DNA of 64,000 nucleotides from Charina bottae (lineage: Eukaryota > Chordata > Lepidosauria > Squamata > Charinaidae): NCBI GenBank assembly GCA_023362775.1, contig JALMGJ010000001.1:59489501-59553500 (forward strand). The letters are read 5' to 3'. The notes under the pieces were generated by a model. The model did no database searches, was not told the origin of the DNA, and worked only from the letters and a program-made list of their open reading frames with translations. Within the stretch, counting starts at the first letter, position 1, and every line of letters begins with the position of its first letter. Positions 10,733 to 22,915 of this stretch are shown here, piece by piece. The position numbers and the translations under genes are program-made.

Positions 10733-10771
<39 letters not shown>
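10666..10771. repeat. Compound (CT)n-(CCCTCT)n-(CT)n microsatellite
   Basis: A pure CT run, a central CCCTCT hexamer block and a second CT run. The serine/leucine and arginine/glutamate frames across it are repeat artefacts. Confidence 0.95.
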
Positions 10772-10775
<4 letters not shown>

Positions 10776-12380
10776 CTTAAAGTGAAGAGTAAAGAGAAGG
10801 AGAAGGGAAATGTGGCATTTCAGAAGTAAGCTTATTTGTTGTAACCATAACATACAGCTGCAGGAATCTAATAGAAGTAGAATAATAGAAAATTCTCCTG
10901 ATTCACTACAGAATATCCCAGAGAGAGAAGCAAAGTTTGGCACACACATGTTCAGTGGAACAACGTATCTCCATCCATGTAAAAACTCTTATCCAGGCCC
11001 CTCTTAACTGGCTGGACATCTGCACATGGGAACAGATGCATTTTCTTATTGAGGGTTGGCAGCTGTTTTGCAATGACATAACATACTGCCAACTGGAACT
11101 GGATGAGGACTATTGGATTCTACGATAATGGGCTGTTTGCTTTTTTATTTCCTTCTCTCTCCCCATACTATATATTCATCTACATTTGCCTGGCTTATAT
11201 TACTGGTTGCTCTAGGAGATGCTGGAATAGGTTCAAAGCTACTTGGTAAACAAAATCTTCCTTTTGGTCTCTTTGAGTCCATCCATCCATATAAAAGATC
11301 TGAATCTTTTCATCAGCAGCTGTCATGGGGTAATCCAAGGCATTGTTGTCATTGAGAGAATGAAATCCATTTCAATATTACAAGCCATTGTATTCACAGT
11401 TCTCTATTGTCACTGTAGAATTTTGTTGGTTTACAAATAATTGTATGCTGCCTATTTTCAAGATTCTATATTACTTTACGGACTTATAGAGTGCAAGAGC
11501 TCCCTGTCATGAAGACTTGACACTAATCTAAAATATGGACTAAGGAAAGCAGAGAAAGGGAATAAGTAAGAAATATGCACTTCAGTAGCTTATGTTTAGA
11601 CTTTGCATGTGCTTAGAATAAGTTAGACGCTAATTTTCATTAGGAGATGGGAACGATGAGCTTGTGCCAAAGGTTCATTGGAAATGGTAAGTTTCTGAAG
11701 GGATCTGAAAGAGGTACAAGAAGAAGCATCACACAGATACTGTGTAGCTAACATGGAAGAAAGGGGAGAGTCTTTTAAGATAGCAGGAGACTTTGAACTG
11801 TGGAACCCATGAAAATTAAGGGCGGAGATGTGAGGGTGGGGCAAAATGCCATGAGGAGATTTGAAGGTAACGTACTGGCTCTAGGAGATGTCACAAAGCC
11901 AATGTAGAGATTTAAAGAGGGTATCATATTTTCAAGAATCTCCAGTCTCCATGGAAGCATTCCTAAAATGCCATTTTCTCCCACTTAGGAGCTTCAAAGA
12001 TACATCTAGTGGCCCATTGTGTGTCACAGATGGGCTGTTGGGCTGGTGAGAGTTTGAGTGACTTGGGCAACAGAGAGCTGTGTAAATGTGAGGGAGCCAA
12101 GGTGAGATGGGAAAAGACCAGAGAAAGGAGCATTGCAATAATGTCAATGGACCAGTATGTCTCATGTGGTTCTAGAGAAAGACCACATTTTTGCAATGTT
12201 GTATGAAGAAAACTGGAATGACAGATGGAGTATGGCTCCAAAGAAGAGAGAAATCAAAGATGAAACCAGGGTAAGAGAGATGGAGAAGATGGTGCCATGA
12301 TAGTCTTATTCCCTTTCCATCTAGAGCCCTTGCTTACTAGCCATGTGCGGTTTACTTCTAGTCTAGAACACACACACACT
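10772..12380. other. Non-coding stretch
   Basis: No domain-bearing frame or recognised repeat was seen. Frames up to about 90 codons occur on both strands around 11.1-12.2 kb but overlap one another and show no codon-like pattern I can defend. Confidence 0.55.
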
Positions 12381-12602
12381 AAATCTGTTCAATCGTGTCT
12401 GATTCTTGGAGACTACTTAGACAAGTCCCTGCAGTTTTCTTGGCAAGGTTTTTCAGAAGTGGTTTTCCATTGCCTCCTTCCTAGGGCTGAGAGAAAGTGA
12501 TTGGCCAAGGTCACCCAGCTGGCTTCATGCCTAAGGCAGGACTAGAACTCACGGTCTCCAGTTTCTAGCCTGATGCCTTAACCTCTACACCAAATTGGCT
12601 CT
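12381..12602 (-). mobile_element. tRNA-derived SINE with Bov-B-type tail
   Basis: In minus orientation it starts GAGCCAATTTGGTGTAGAGG (A-box-like), then GAGTTCTAGTCC (B-box-like) and the body GGCATGAAGCCAGCTGGGTG. It ends with CAAGAATCAGACACGATTGA, close to the 3' terminus of Bov-B, whose enzyme probably mobilised it. A second copy is at 16009-16239. Confidence 0.7.
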
Positions 12603-13133
12603 TAAGACTTATATAAGGTATCATAATTCACTTTCAGAAGAAATCGAAGGAAACTGATTCATCTGTGTTAGTCTTAAAGAGGGAATGTGTCAGTGCTTGC
12701 TTTTGCTGAACTTTTAACATATTTATGATTTTTCAACAAAGATATTCCATCAAACAGATTTTCTTAATCACATCTCTTTCATTGTACCAGAACTTGATTC
12801 TTATTCACAGTCAAAAAAGCCATATCCCAAGAGTGCTCTCTTTGTTTGAAATGGTATACACAGCAGTGAGAATCACAGAGTTCTTTCCAGGTTTTGAGAT
12901 ATTTTCTGGAGGGCTTTTTCCCCCCAGAGATATTGTATGAGAGAGAGAGAGAGGAGGGGGGAGAGAGAGAAAATGAGACCATGGGTCAGGTAAGATAAAC
13001 AACAGCCTAGGAAATGTTTGCCAGAATTAGAGAAAAAACATTGCCACACAAAAGCATTCAGAAGGGGATTTAACTTTCATGAATAATTAAAATTAAGCAA
13101 GTAAAGTAATTCTTAACACCAGCAATTCAACAC

Positions 13134-13175
<42 letters not shown>

Positions 13176-14799
13176 GTTGACATCCAGATGCTGGAAAGTG
13201 CTACATCCTGATTAACAAAAATATTCTCTCTGCTCTTAGATCTTCCTTCCTTATTTTGATTGCAAGACACATTAAAAAGAAATTCTTTCCCACTACTGTC
13301 CACTGATCACATTACTAAAATATTTTCAACGCTAAACTCCTTTCCTATAAGGGAAGCAAAGGAAAGCACACCCACAAGTATTTATAGTGCTTTCATTGCT
13401 TGTTACTGGAAGCTTATGTCTGTCCATTTGTGGAATGAAAGAGACATATTTTTTTATTTATTATATTTTTAATCCACCCTATAACAAGAATTCTTTGGAA
13501 AGATTGCAAAACTATTAAAAGACTGAAAAAAAACCCCAACAACAGTGAAATACATCAATAAATCAATAGAGAGCACAGGAAAGAAAAATAAATGAATTAA
13601 AATATAGGTTTTAGAAGCCCAAGATGCTATGCAGGCAATTATAATCAAAGCTAAAATATCAACATTTAAAACAGAGTTACCATAATTTGTCCCTTCAGGT
13701 TAATTATCCCTTCAAGGTAGAATCTACGCCAGTAGGCAAGGATTTTCAGAAACTTTGGACATTGATTGCATCTTCTGAGCTTTTCACAGAGATCCATCTC
13801 CCCAACTTCAAAGCTACCCCAAATGTGGGCAACTGTCTCTTAATAATACTGTGGATACCAGCCTTAACATTGCTGCTGCCTTTGTGACTAATGCTTGAAG
13901 CGGCAGGCAAAGAGCAAATCCTGGGAATCCCTTTTTAAAGCTCCATATTACCATGTGCACTCAACAGAAAGCAATTCCTGCAATAGAATCCTTGGCCATC
14001 CCACACAATAAATGAAATCCACTGTGTTGTAAAAATTCAGGTGTTGGAGTGACACTAGGTATAACCAGGTTTATGTCCACTCTGAGCCATTTATTTCCTG
14101 GCTGATTTTGGGCCAGTTAATTTATTTCATCCCAACCTACTTCACATGGTTTTGTTGGAGGAGAAATTGAAGGACAGATTGCTACGTACATTGCCCTGAA
14201 CTCCTGAGGAACTACTCCCACAAAATAAATATATAAATCTAACAAATAAGCTAAGAACAAAAAAGGAGGGAGGGAGGGAGGGAGGGGAGGGGAGGGAAGA
14301 GAAGAGAAGTGGCCATGTTGCTTTGTTTTGCTTTGTTTTGCTCTGTTTTGCAGCCTCATCTCCTCAGTATTATCCTCCATCACTTGTAAAAGTTGAAAAG
14401 AGGCTTCTGCATGTACAGAGTCCCTACACAAACAGCTCTTCCAGCTGTTGCACATGCTTCTGACCATTGGAAGGGACTGGAAGGCAGCATGGAAACTGAA
14501 CACAAGTTACCACTGGGAAAAACAGAGGAGAGATCCTCACCTCCTCCTCTGACAACATGAGAGCTGTTGAGATGACCCAAACTGCTTCATTGAGGCAAAG
14601 CTAACTCACCTTGCTTAGGGGATATATTTTGGGCAAGTTACTGGTCTCAGTTGGTTCCAACCTTTTCCCCCGAGGCTGCTGAAGAGGCCGCTGAATTATA
14701 GAGGCCTTTTGTCTAATCTCCTGTTACGTTCTAATTGCAAATACAGTAGTAGGCATGATTTGGGCTATGACTTATGTCAGCTTCATGGCCAGAAATTAT
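12603..14799. other. Non-coding stretch with simple repeats
   Basis: It contains a GA-rich run (12940-12970), a (GT)n run (13135-13171), a GGGA run (14266-14300) and a short TTTTGCTTTG repeat (14317-14352). AT-rich sequence at 13450-13610 faintly resembles an L2 3' tail in reverse. No gene was seen. Confidence 0.6.
13135..13171. repeat. (GT)n microsatellite
   Basis: Uninterrupted GT dinucleotides, about 18 units. Confidence 0.95.
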
Positions 14800-14925
14800 G
14801 GGAAGTATAGACTAAACCATCTGGAGGAACCTGGGTTGTCTATCCCTGGTATAGATAATACTGAATTAGTTGGACCAACGGTCTGGCTTAGGAACGTGCC
14901 CTTTCCTATGTTCCTATGACTTGTA
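14800..14925 (+). mobile_element. SINE 3' half (decayed)
   Basis: ATAGATAATACTGAATTAG, TTGGACCAACGGTCTGGCTT and CCTATGTTCCTATGA match the 3' part of a widespread squamate tRNA-derived SINE, also seen with its head at 18685-18872. Confidence 0.5.
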
Positions 14926-15995
14926 GCACTCCTTGCCCCATGCCACCCAGATTTGCAAGCGGCTGACATCCAGGCAGCTGGACCTGGAGCTGGGGAAAAT
15001 ACAGTACAGAACCACTCAACGTATTAGAGGTAAAAATATTCCTGCTGTTTCCAAAAGACTGTTCCTGAAAAAACAATTTAGAAGCCACCATAGAATGCCC
15101 CTGAAGGCATTCATAAGCACCCGGAAACTCCGTGGGTTGACTTTTGTGTCGGATGTCTCTCTTATTTCAGTCTAGCTGGTGAGTCTTAATCATGCCAGCT
15201 GTGTGCCTTGGGGGCAATTTTATTTTGATATCTATTGCTATGGGTTTTTTCCCTCCAAGAAGCTGCTTCCTCTTTTCTTCAATAAAAGAAGTCTGTGTCA
15301 ATAAAATGCACAATATATATGCAGAAGAATTTACAAGTGGAGCCGAGCCCACATGAAATGGTACATGTTATATTGGTGAAGGAGGAAAAGAATGGGCATT
15401 GATGGGCAACAGGTGGATTGGGAGACCTCGGCAAGGCTTTTGACTAACAATGAGTGGATGTACTGACTATTGCGTTTTGAGGCAACTGAGGGGAAACACA
15501 AATTTTAAAAAAATCAGAAAACTGTAGGATGTACTTCTCTATGGATATGTTGTTTTAACATCCAAATTTTAAATAAATAATAAATTTTTAAATAAATAAA
15601 ATCCAAACTTTAGGAAAAGAAATACAAGTATATAATACTGGTAGTTCTTTCCTGAAAACTATGTCTGACTGCCCCTCTTCTCCCTCTTCTATTGTATGGC
15701 TGTTTGGCAAATTCACATTTTTCTAATGTAAGCCTTTCCTACATATAATTATCCATGTGCATGCTGATTTTTGCAGCTGTAATACATAATTATTTACTGT
15801 TCATGCTTGACTTTAATTCACTGTTATTTAAATGCTGAATATTGAAAATTGTCATATTTCTATTTTGAAAAGAAACGAAATGCTTAAAGGAACTAAATCT
15901 AGTCTTGGAACTAAAGGCCTGGATACATTCTCTTTAATCCTATACTGTTTTTTTGGGCAGGTTCAATACCTGAAGCTGTGATTTATTCAATAATC
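14926..15995. other. Non-coding stretch
   Basis: No gene or recognised mobile element was seen; an AT-rich run (AAATAAATAATAAATTTTT) occurs near 15570. Confidence 0.6.
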
Positions 15996-16008
15996 CATTG
16001 TCTGGATT

Positions 16009-16239
16009 TTTTTATTTTTGCCTTTAAGTCTGTGTTGTCTCTTGGTGACTGCCTGGACAAGTCCCTGCAGTTTTCTTGGCAAGATTTTCGGAAGTGGTTT
16101 GCCCTTGCCTTTTTCCTAGGGCTGAGAGAGAATGCTTGGCCCAAGATCACCCTGCTGGCTTCGTGCCTAAGGTAGGACTAGAACTCTCAGTCTCTCAGTT
16201 TCTAACCTGGTACCTTAACCACCACACCAAACTGGTTCT
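16009..16239 (-). mobile_element. tRNA-derived SINE with Bov-B-type tail, flanked by a direct repeat
   Basis: Same family as 12381-12602. The flanks carry an imperfect 13-bp direct repeat: CATTGTCTGGATT at 15996-16008 and CATTGTCTGAATT at 16240-16252, a typical LINE-mediated target duplication. Confidence 0.7.
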
Positions 16240-16252
16240 CATTGTCTGAATT

Positions 16253-18684
16253 ACTTTTTTCAATTATGACTCTATTCCCAATATAAGTAACTTTGTATGG
16301 TCCTTCCCTTTTTGTAAGAATGGTGTGACTGATAGAGTCATAGTACATAGGCCAAGCATTTCAAACCAAGTAGCAGGTGGTGGCAAAGATCTGTACCTGA
16401 TAACCGTGACAAGTTAGTAGATAATACTCCTCTAAGCAGGTATACAGGAGATGTTATATAAGTCATCATTCCAAAAGACTTCAGTTCACCTTCATGATAT
16501 ATGTGCTACTGGATGAAATTCAGTTGTGCTTGCTTTGTTACCCCTATCAGTGACTCAAGTAATCAGAAATGGAGTATTTAGTATTATACTTGAACCAGGT
16601 TTCCCACTTATTTGGGGGAAATTTGCCAGAAAATCCAGTTCAGATGTAATGCTATCCTTTCAGTTTTTGCTTAGCTAAACTGCTTCTGCTGCTCGGTGCA
16701 GACAAGCAGGAACCGCTTAGTAATGTGTGAATGTAGTTCCCACTTCTTTTGAGGATCAGAATCTAAGCAATTGCTTCTCTTGTTCACAAGGAACAGGATG
16801 TGGACCACCATTCCATATACTGTATGTAAGGGATAAAAAAGCGCAATCCTCTGTGAATCCAGAGAGGAACCCACTAAGGAACAATCCAGAGAGGCCTGGG
16901 AAACAGGTTTATTTCATTTGAGATCTTATGCTGAATCTTTATATTAACTGTTTCAATTTATGGAAAAGTTGTCAAGATTCGAATGTGCTCTGGAAATGAA
17001 CCATTTCCCCTAGGATTCCAAGAAATCTAAGCAAGCTACAAGGTGTGGAGGTAAAAAAGAAGCAAAGGAATTAAGAGATAGTACAATTGTGCCACGAAAA
17101 AATAACTGGACTGGGCATAGTATCTAATTGTTCAACAATGCTTTATTTGAAACTTTTTATTTTCCTAAGGGACAATTAACCATCCTAAAGTTTATTACAT
17201 GGTTATAGTTGATATAATTAGATCAAGTGACTCCTATTTTAAATGGATTTGAACAATGCACCAGTACTTTGGTTGCACACATCTCTCGGTGAAAAAGCAG
17301 AACTATAATCTGGCGTATTATCATGTGTAAAAGTAGTCAGAATCTCAGTGATGCAGATAGCACTGTGTAAGATAGAGCTATGTTTATGCATAATGCTGGG
17401 AAAAATGGTATTTTTCCATGTAGAAATGGCAGGCCACACTATGTATGTGTCCTGCAAAGGTCAGTGCCCCTTTCCCATCAAAAAGGATTGCATGCTTCAG
17501 CTTTTAGGTCACTAAAATTGGTCAGTTTAATTGAGGATAACCTAAATTCCCCCTTCCTTTATCATCTGAGCACTACAGCATTAGCCATAGAGAAACCTAA
17601 GATTGGGAAGGATTAGCCTAGAAGTTCCTTGAAGTCCTCCCTTCTGAAAGCACCTCTCAGGTTATTGGTTTTGGTAGGGGGTTCTTCAGCCATTGTGGCA
17701 TCAGCCTGCCATTTCATTCAGCTGGATGGAGAGGCTTCTTTGGGGCATCTGGAAATGGGTTTGAATAGGACTGGGGGTTGAAGAGCTAAAGATGTTGCAG
17801 GAAATAAAGCCCCTTCATTTAAGGGTAGTGGATTTTTTTTCCACATAATGTGTTTTTTTGGCAGGTTTTTGCCATCTGTAAGAAATAGCTACTGCTTATT
17901 TTTAGACAGTCTGGTTATATCATCAGTATAAAAAAAAACACCTAGGAGCCAAAAAGAAATTGAAAATCCTTCAAAAACTCCAAAGGTTCTGGGATTTCTC
18001 AGACTAAAGACAAAATGCCATTTCTCAAGGCTGTGTTTCACCCACCCACCCACTATCTTCTTTTGAAAAGTGTTTTGGGAAATTACTCAAAATGTGATTT
18101 GCTAAAACGGTGCATGTTGACCACATACACAGTTTCCTTGGCTGATATTATGTTATGGATTCAACTCAACAATGCTCTTTGGCATTGTATTCTCTCTTTC
18201 CAGGCCTACATTGTTCAATTGTCTTCTGCTTTTTGGATCCTGCCTCTCACCCACACAAACACAGTAAGGGTGCAGTTAAGAGACCACATTCTGCACATTT
18301 CCTGGCAGTCCAAGGTGTCCAGCCAAGAAACAAGATTGAAATTGATCCCTTATTTTAAAAGGGCAGTACTTTCTCTAGAACAAGAGCAAAAATCCACTGG
18401 CTCTCTAGATGTTGCTGAATTACAGCTCCCCTAGTAGGATTAACTAGCAAGGCCAATGGAGAATAAACTAAAATTTGGAAACATATGGAAGGGTAGAAGT
18501 TGCCCATGTGAAGCTAGTTTAGTCAAACCCTTCAACTTTTTGCATTGGAGGTAGCTCAGAGCTCACGCTAGCAAGATGAAGTAGGATCATTTAGATGGTA
18601 GATTTTGGAGTGATTCATAAAGATCCAATGCTGGCTAAAGCATTTGGGAGAGGAAGTGCCATTTAGACCATGAATTAAGGAGGG
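16253..18684. other. Non-coding stretch
   Basis: A probable decayed SINE copy (same family as 18685-18872) covers about 16360-16480. GATGTTGCTGAATTACAGCT near 18408 recalls a dispersed reptile repeat but is too decayed to assign. No gene was seen; the 139-codon frame at 18015-18434 has no domain. Confidence 0.5.
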
Positions 18685-18872
18685 ACAATATTCAGTGACA
18701 AGTATTTGGTTTGCATGTCAAAAAATTTCAGGTTCTGTACCTGACATTTCCAGTTACACGATCAAGTAGCAGATGATACGATGGATCCATGAGGCTTTAA
18801 ATAGCTTTCACTAGTCAAAATAGATGACACAGGACTAAAGGGACTTTATATAAGGCAGCATCCTGTGATTCA
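18685..18872 (+). mobile_element. tRNA-derived SINE (decayed)
   Basis: The head ATTCAGTGACAAGTATTTGG with TCAGGTTCTGTACCTGACAT resembles tRNA A and B boxes. It is followed by TCAAGTAGCAGATGATACGA and ends TATATAAGGCAGCATCCTGT, a common squamate SINE 3' end. Many substitutions indicate age. Confidence 0.55.
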
Positions 18873-19096
18873 TTTTAGAAGTTTCCCAACTTTCGTTCCT
18901 TGCCATATAGATCATTGCCTCAGTCTAAAGCTCTGTGCCTTGCAGAGATCCATACAAGGAGTAGCTGAATTATTTTAGGTTCACACAATTCTCTCCTACT
19001 GTGAGCACTGAAAAGCAGCTTCTTGGGGAACCAAACTGCTTATAATACCCATCAAAGCAGCTTGAATAAATACAATATAAGTATGGGGTTGAAATA

Positions 19097-20676
19097 AGCT
19101 GCTCAAAAAAATAAAGGGAACACTGAAATAAGACATCCTAGATCTGAATGAATGAAATATTCGTATTAATTACTTTGTTCATTACATAGTTGAATGTGCT
19201 GACAACAACATCACACAAAAAGCAATGGAAATCAAATGTAAGCAACCCCTGGAGGTCTGGATGTGGAGTTACACTCAAAAATTAAAGTGGAAAAGAACAC
19301 TACAGGCTGATCCAACGTTGATGTCATGTCCTTAAAACAAGTCAAAATGAGGCTCAGTAGTGTCTGTGGCCTCCACGTGCCTGTATGACCTCCCTACAAT
19401 GCCTGGGCATGCTCCTGATGAGGTGGCGGATGGTCTCCTGAGGGATCTCCTCCCACACCTGGACTAAAGCATCCCCCAACTCCTGGACAGTCTGTGGTGC
19501 AACGTGGCATTGGTGGATGGAGCGAGACATGATGTCCCAGATGTGCTCAATTGGATTCAGGTCTGGGGAACGAGCGGGCCAGTCCATAGCATCAATGCCT
19601 TCATCTTGCAGAAACTGCTGGCACACTCCAGCCACATGAGGTCTAGCATTATCTTGCATTAGGAGGAACCCAGGGCCAACCGCACCAGCATATGGTCTCA
19701 CAAGGGGTCTGAGGATCTCATCTCGGTACCTAATGGCAGTCAGGCTACCTCTGGCGAGCACATGGAGGGCTGTGCAGCCCCCTAAAGAAATGCCACCCCA
19801 CACCATTACTGACCCACTGCCAAACCGGTCATGCTGGAGGATGTTGCAGGCAGCAGAACGTTCTCCACGGCGTCTCCAGACCCTTTCACGTCTGTCACAT
19901 GTGCTCAGTGGGAACCTGCTTTCATCTGTGAAGAGCACAGGGCACCAGTGGCGAAGTTGCCAATCTTGGTGTTCTCTGGCAAATGCCAAACGTCCTGCAC
20001 GGTGTTGGGCTGTAAGCACAACCCCCACCTGTGGACGTCGGGCCCTCATACCACCCTCATGGAGTCTGTTTCTGACCGTTTGAGCAGCCACACGCACATT
20101 TGTGGCCCACTGGAGGTCATTTTGCAGGGCTCTGGCAGTGCTCCTCCTGTCCCTCCTTGCACAAAGGCGGAGGTAGCGGTCCTGCTGCTGGGTTGTTGCC
20201 CTCCTACGGCCTCCTCCACGTCTCCTGATCTACTGACCTGTCTCCTGGTAGCGCCTCCATGCTCTGGACACTACACTGACAGACACAGCAAACCTTCTTG
20301 CCACAGCTTGCATTGATGTGCCATCCTGGATGAGCTGCACTACCTGAGCCACTTGTGTGGGTTGTAGACTCCGTCTCATGCTACCACTAGAGTGGAAGCA
20401 CCGCCAGCATTCAAAAGTGACCAAACCATCAGCCAGAAAGCATAGGAACTGAGAAGTGGTCTGTGGTCACCACCTGCAGATCCACTCCTTTATTGGGGCT
20501 GTCTTGCTAACTGCCTATGCTTTCCGCCTGTTGTCTATTCCATGTGCACAACAGCATGTGAAATTGATTGTCAATCAGTGTTGCTACCTAAGTGGACAGT
20601 TTGATTTCACAGAAGTGTGATTGACTTGGACTTACATTGTGTTGTTTCAGTGTTCCCTTTATTTTTTTGAGCAGTG
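19097..20676 (-). mobile_element. Complete Tc1-like transposon with intact terminal repeats
   Basis: A cut-and-paste DNA transposon of about 1.58 kb, the usual Tc1 size. Its inverted ends share CTGCTCAAAAAAATAAAGGG and AACACTG; the right end reads CACTGCTC, while the left has AGCTGCTC from two changes at the tip. TA duplications flank both ends (19095-19096 and 20677-20678). These termini are those of the Tc1 family described in teleosts and lampreys and discussed for horizontal transfer. The element sits just left of an old L2 fragment and carries one transposase gene on the minus strand. Confidence 0.92.
19354..20379 (-). pseudogene. Tc1 transposase, full length with one nonsense codon
   Basis: Catalyses excision and TA-targeted reinsertion. 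From the ATG at 20379-20377 (MRRSLQPTQ) the frame would give 341 residues, matching the family. An N-terminal helix-turn-helix DNA-binding region ([20 protein letters not shown]) is followed by a second basic region and the catalytic domain: first D in VLFTDESRF, second D in [14 protein letters not shown] in [12 protein letters not shown], with 34 residues between the last two (DD34E). All three acidic residues are kept. One in-frame TAG after YQETGQ, at about 20227-20229, is the only interruption. An upstream in-frame ATG at 20424 exists, but the family start is the one chosen. It ends RGGHRHY at 19354. Confidence 0.9.
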
Positions 20677-20689
20677 TATATATCTAATC

Positions 20690-21180
20690 TGCTTTACTCT
20701 AGGCATAACAGTCTAGGCAAGGTTGTTCAGAAGGTGGGTGGGCCCTGGTTGAGATAGATTTGCTGAATCGCTTACAATCTGGATTCAGGCCTAGGCAAGG
20801 GTTGGTTGCTCTTCTGGATGACCTGCAGTAGGCTCTGGATGGTCCTATTAGATCTCAAAGTGGCATTTGATATAATCAATCATGACATCCTTTTGGGCCA
20901 CCTGCAAAGGATGGAGATTGGAAGCACTGTTTTGGAGCAGTTCCACTCCTTTCTAAGTGGGCAGTTGTAATTGGGGTTGCTGTGGGGAAACAATCAATAT
21001 GTGGTGTCCCAGAGCTTGACCATCTCTGTCATATTATTTAACATCAACTTGAAGCCCCAGGGAAGAGGTCACCTGTCAGTTTAGAGTTAAATATCATCAA
21101 CATCAGGCTGAGCAGAAGCGGTGGAAGTCATTACTCAGTGCCTGGTAAAAACAGTCTTCTTCATAGAAGAAGACTTTTAA
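20690..21180 (+). mobile_element. L2 LINE fragment (decayed reverse transcriptase)
   Basis: Plus-strand translation, with frameshifts, gives LQSGFRP, then VLLDLKVAFDIINHDILLGH near 20840-20890 and a worn FNIN-KP segment near 21050. Both ends are lost. The Tc1 element lies immediately to the left. Confidence 0.65.
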
Positions 21181-22599
21181 CTGGGGACAGCAACTGATAT
21201 ACTTTCAATTTTATATTTTGTTCTATGTTATGATAAATAAACAAATAAATAAATAAATAGTTCTGACATCTGATTATTTAACTAACGTTTTGGAGCCCCA
21301 ATATGAGGAATTCTCTTAGCAATTTAATTTGCTTCCTAAGGTAATGCTGTTACAGTTCTGATATGGAGCCCAGGTCTGTCCTTATAACAAAAAGCCACCT
21401 TGCCATTTCCCAAGAGATCATGTTGGGCTGTTTATATTTTTAATTCATTCCACCTTTTTACTTAACAAAAGACAATTATTATATTACTTCTCAGATCTCT
21501 TTTCTTGAGATAGAACATTCCCATTTTTTTCCAACATTGCTCCAGAAATCTAGTTATCAGTCTTCACCATCTTCCTTGTCCTCTGAATTCTTTGCAATTC
21601 ACCTTCATCTTTGTTAAAGATGATATGGGATGAACAAAGACATGTCATGTGCAAATAATGACACAAAGAGATGTCATTATAGTGCAGCTTGTTATGTCTA
21701 TATACTGTATCTCAATCTCTTTCCAGTTACTTATATGTATCAAGATAACCTGAGCCATTTTGAAACATATATTTGGGCTTTGATGATCATCTGGAGGTTT
21801 GCATGCATTATGATCTGGGGCATAATTTTTTTAATATAATTTTATTATACTGACCTAATTAATAAAAACAAAGGATAAATTCATCAACAATGACATAACA
21901 ATTCATTGCAACAAATCAGATGTACATTTCTCCTTCCAGTGTTCTTTTAGCCAATCCCATGCCTGAAAAATTCAAAGTTCTTGATTTCTTAATGGATTCC
22001 AAATACTAAGGATACAGCCAAAAGAACATATATAGCTTTAACATACAATGATTGATCCAAAGCCATATTAACAATGTTGGATCAAAATACAACAATAATA
22101 GGACAAGACTAATTTGCTGGCAAATTATAAGGCATGATCATTGACAAAAAAATTCATTCAGAAGAACCCAAAAGAACAGGATCTAAAACAGAGTTTTAGG
22201 AAAACCTTTGGTTGCCAGTATGGTGTTATATCTTCATGGCCATGTCAAGCCATTATACTAAGTTTGAAGGATAGAGTGATGATTTGCAAACTGATGTGGA
22301 AATGGAAATGAATGAGTTTAAGGTTTAACTTAGCATTCTTCCGTGTTAAGATAGTAAGTTTTAAAATGATACAATAATTTGTAAATAGACAAATGCCCCA
22401 CATCTGTGAATAGAATCCATAGATTCGACTTCTTTAAACTTAAATAAACTTAAATAAATCTATGAATTGGTCACACTGATTATATTCATTTAACCAATTT
22501 GTGACTTGTTGGTGAAAACAGTGTTGTGTAAAGAGCCTTTATATCAGTGGTGAGAACTGGTTAGTAGGGCTCACCCCGAAAACATCTTTGGTAGTTCTC
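21181..22599. other. AT-rich non-coding stretch
   Basis: No gene or assignable repeat was seen apart from a short AAATAAATAAATAA run near 21240 that may end the preceding L2 piece. Confidence 0.55.
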
Positions 22600-22862
22600 C
22601 TTAAAGCAGTGAATAAATTGGAAACACAATTGCAATATAATTAGGGAGGAAATGATAGTTCCTCATGGGGGTGGTTAATCCCGTAATTTTATAATGCCCT
22701 TCTTTTATTAATACTATCTCCCACTTGGATTTTTATATCTATTTATTATATTAATTGTATAAATTGTTGGTTTATATATTTTATATTTCATGTTTTTATC
22801 TAATTATTTTTATTGTAAACCGCCCAGAGTTCCCCGTTGGGGGAGATGGGTGGTTATATAAA

Positions 22863-22910
<48 letters not shown>

Positions 22911-22915
22911 TAAAG
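22600..22915 (+). mobile_element. L2 LINE 3' end with (AAAT)n tail
   Basis: CAGTTCCTCATGGGGGTGG-like start of the 3' UTR, then TTGTAAACCGCCCAGAGTTC and CCCGTTGGGGGAGATGGGTG, then TATATAAATTAAATAAATAA. Very similar to 31990-32232, so probably the same subfamily. Confidence 0.8.

Noticed and set aside
19733..20316. Plus-strand frames of 116 and 161 codons
   Set aside because: They are antisense shadows of the Tc1 transposase gene.
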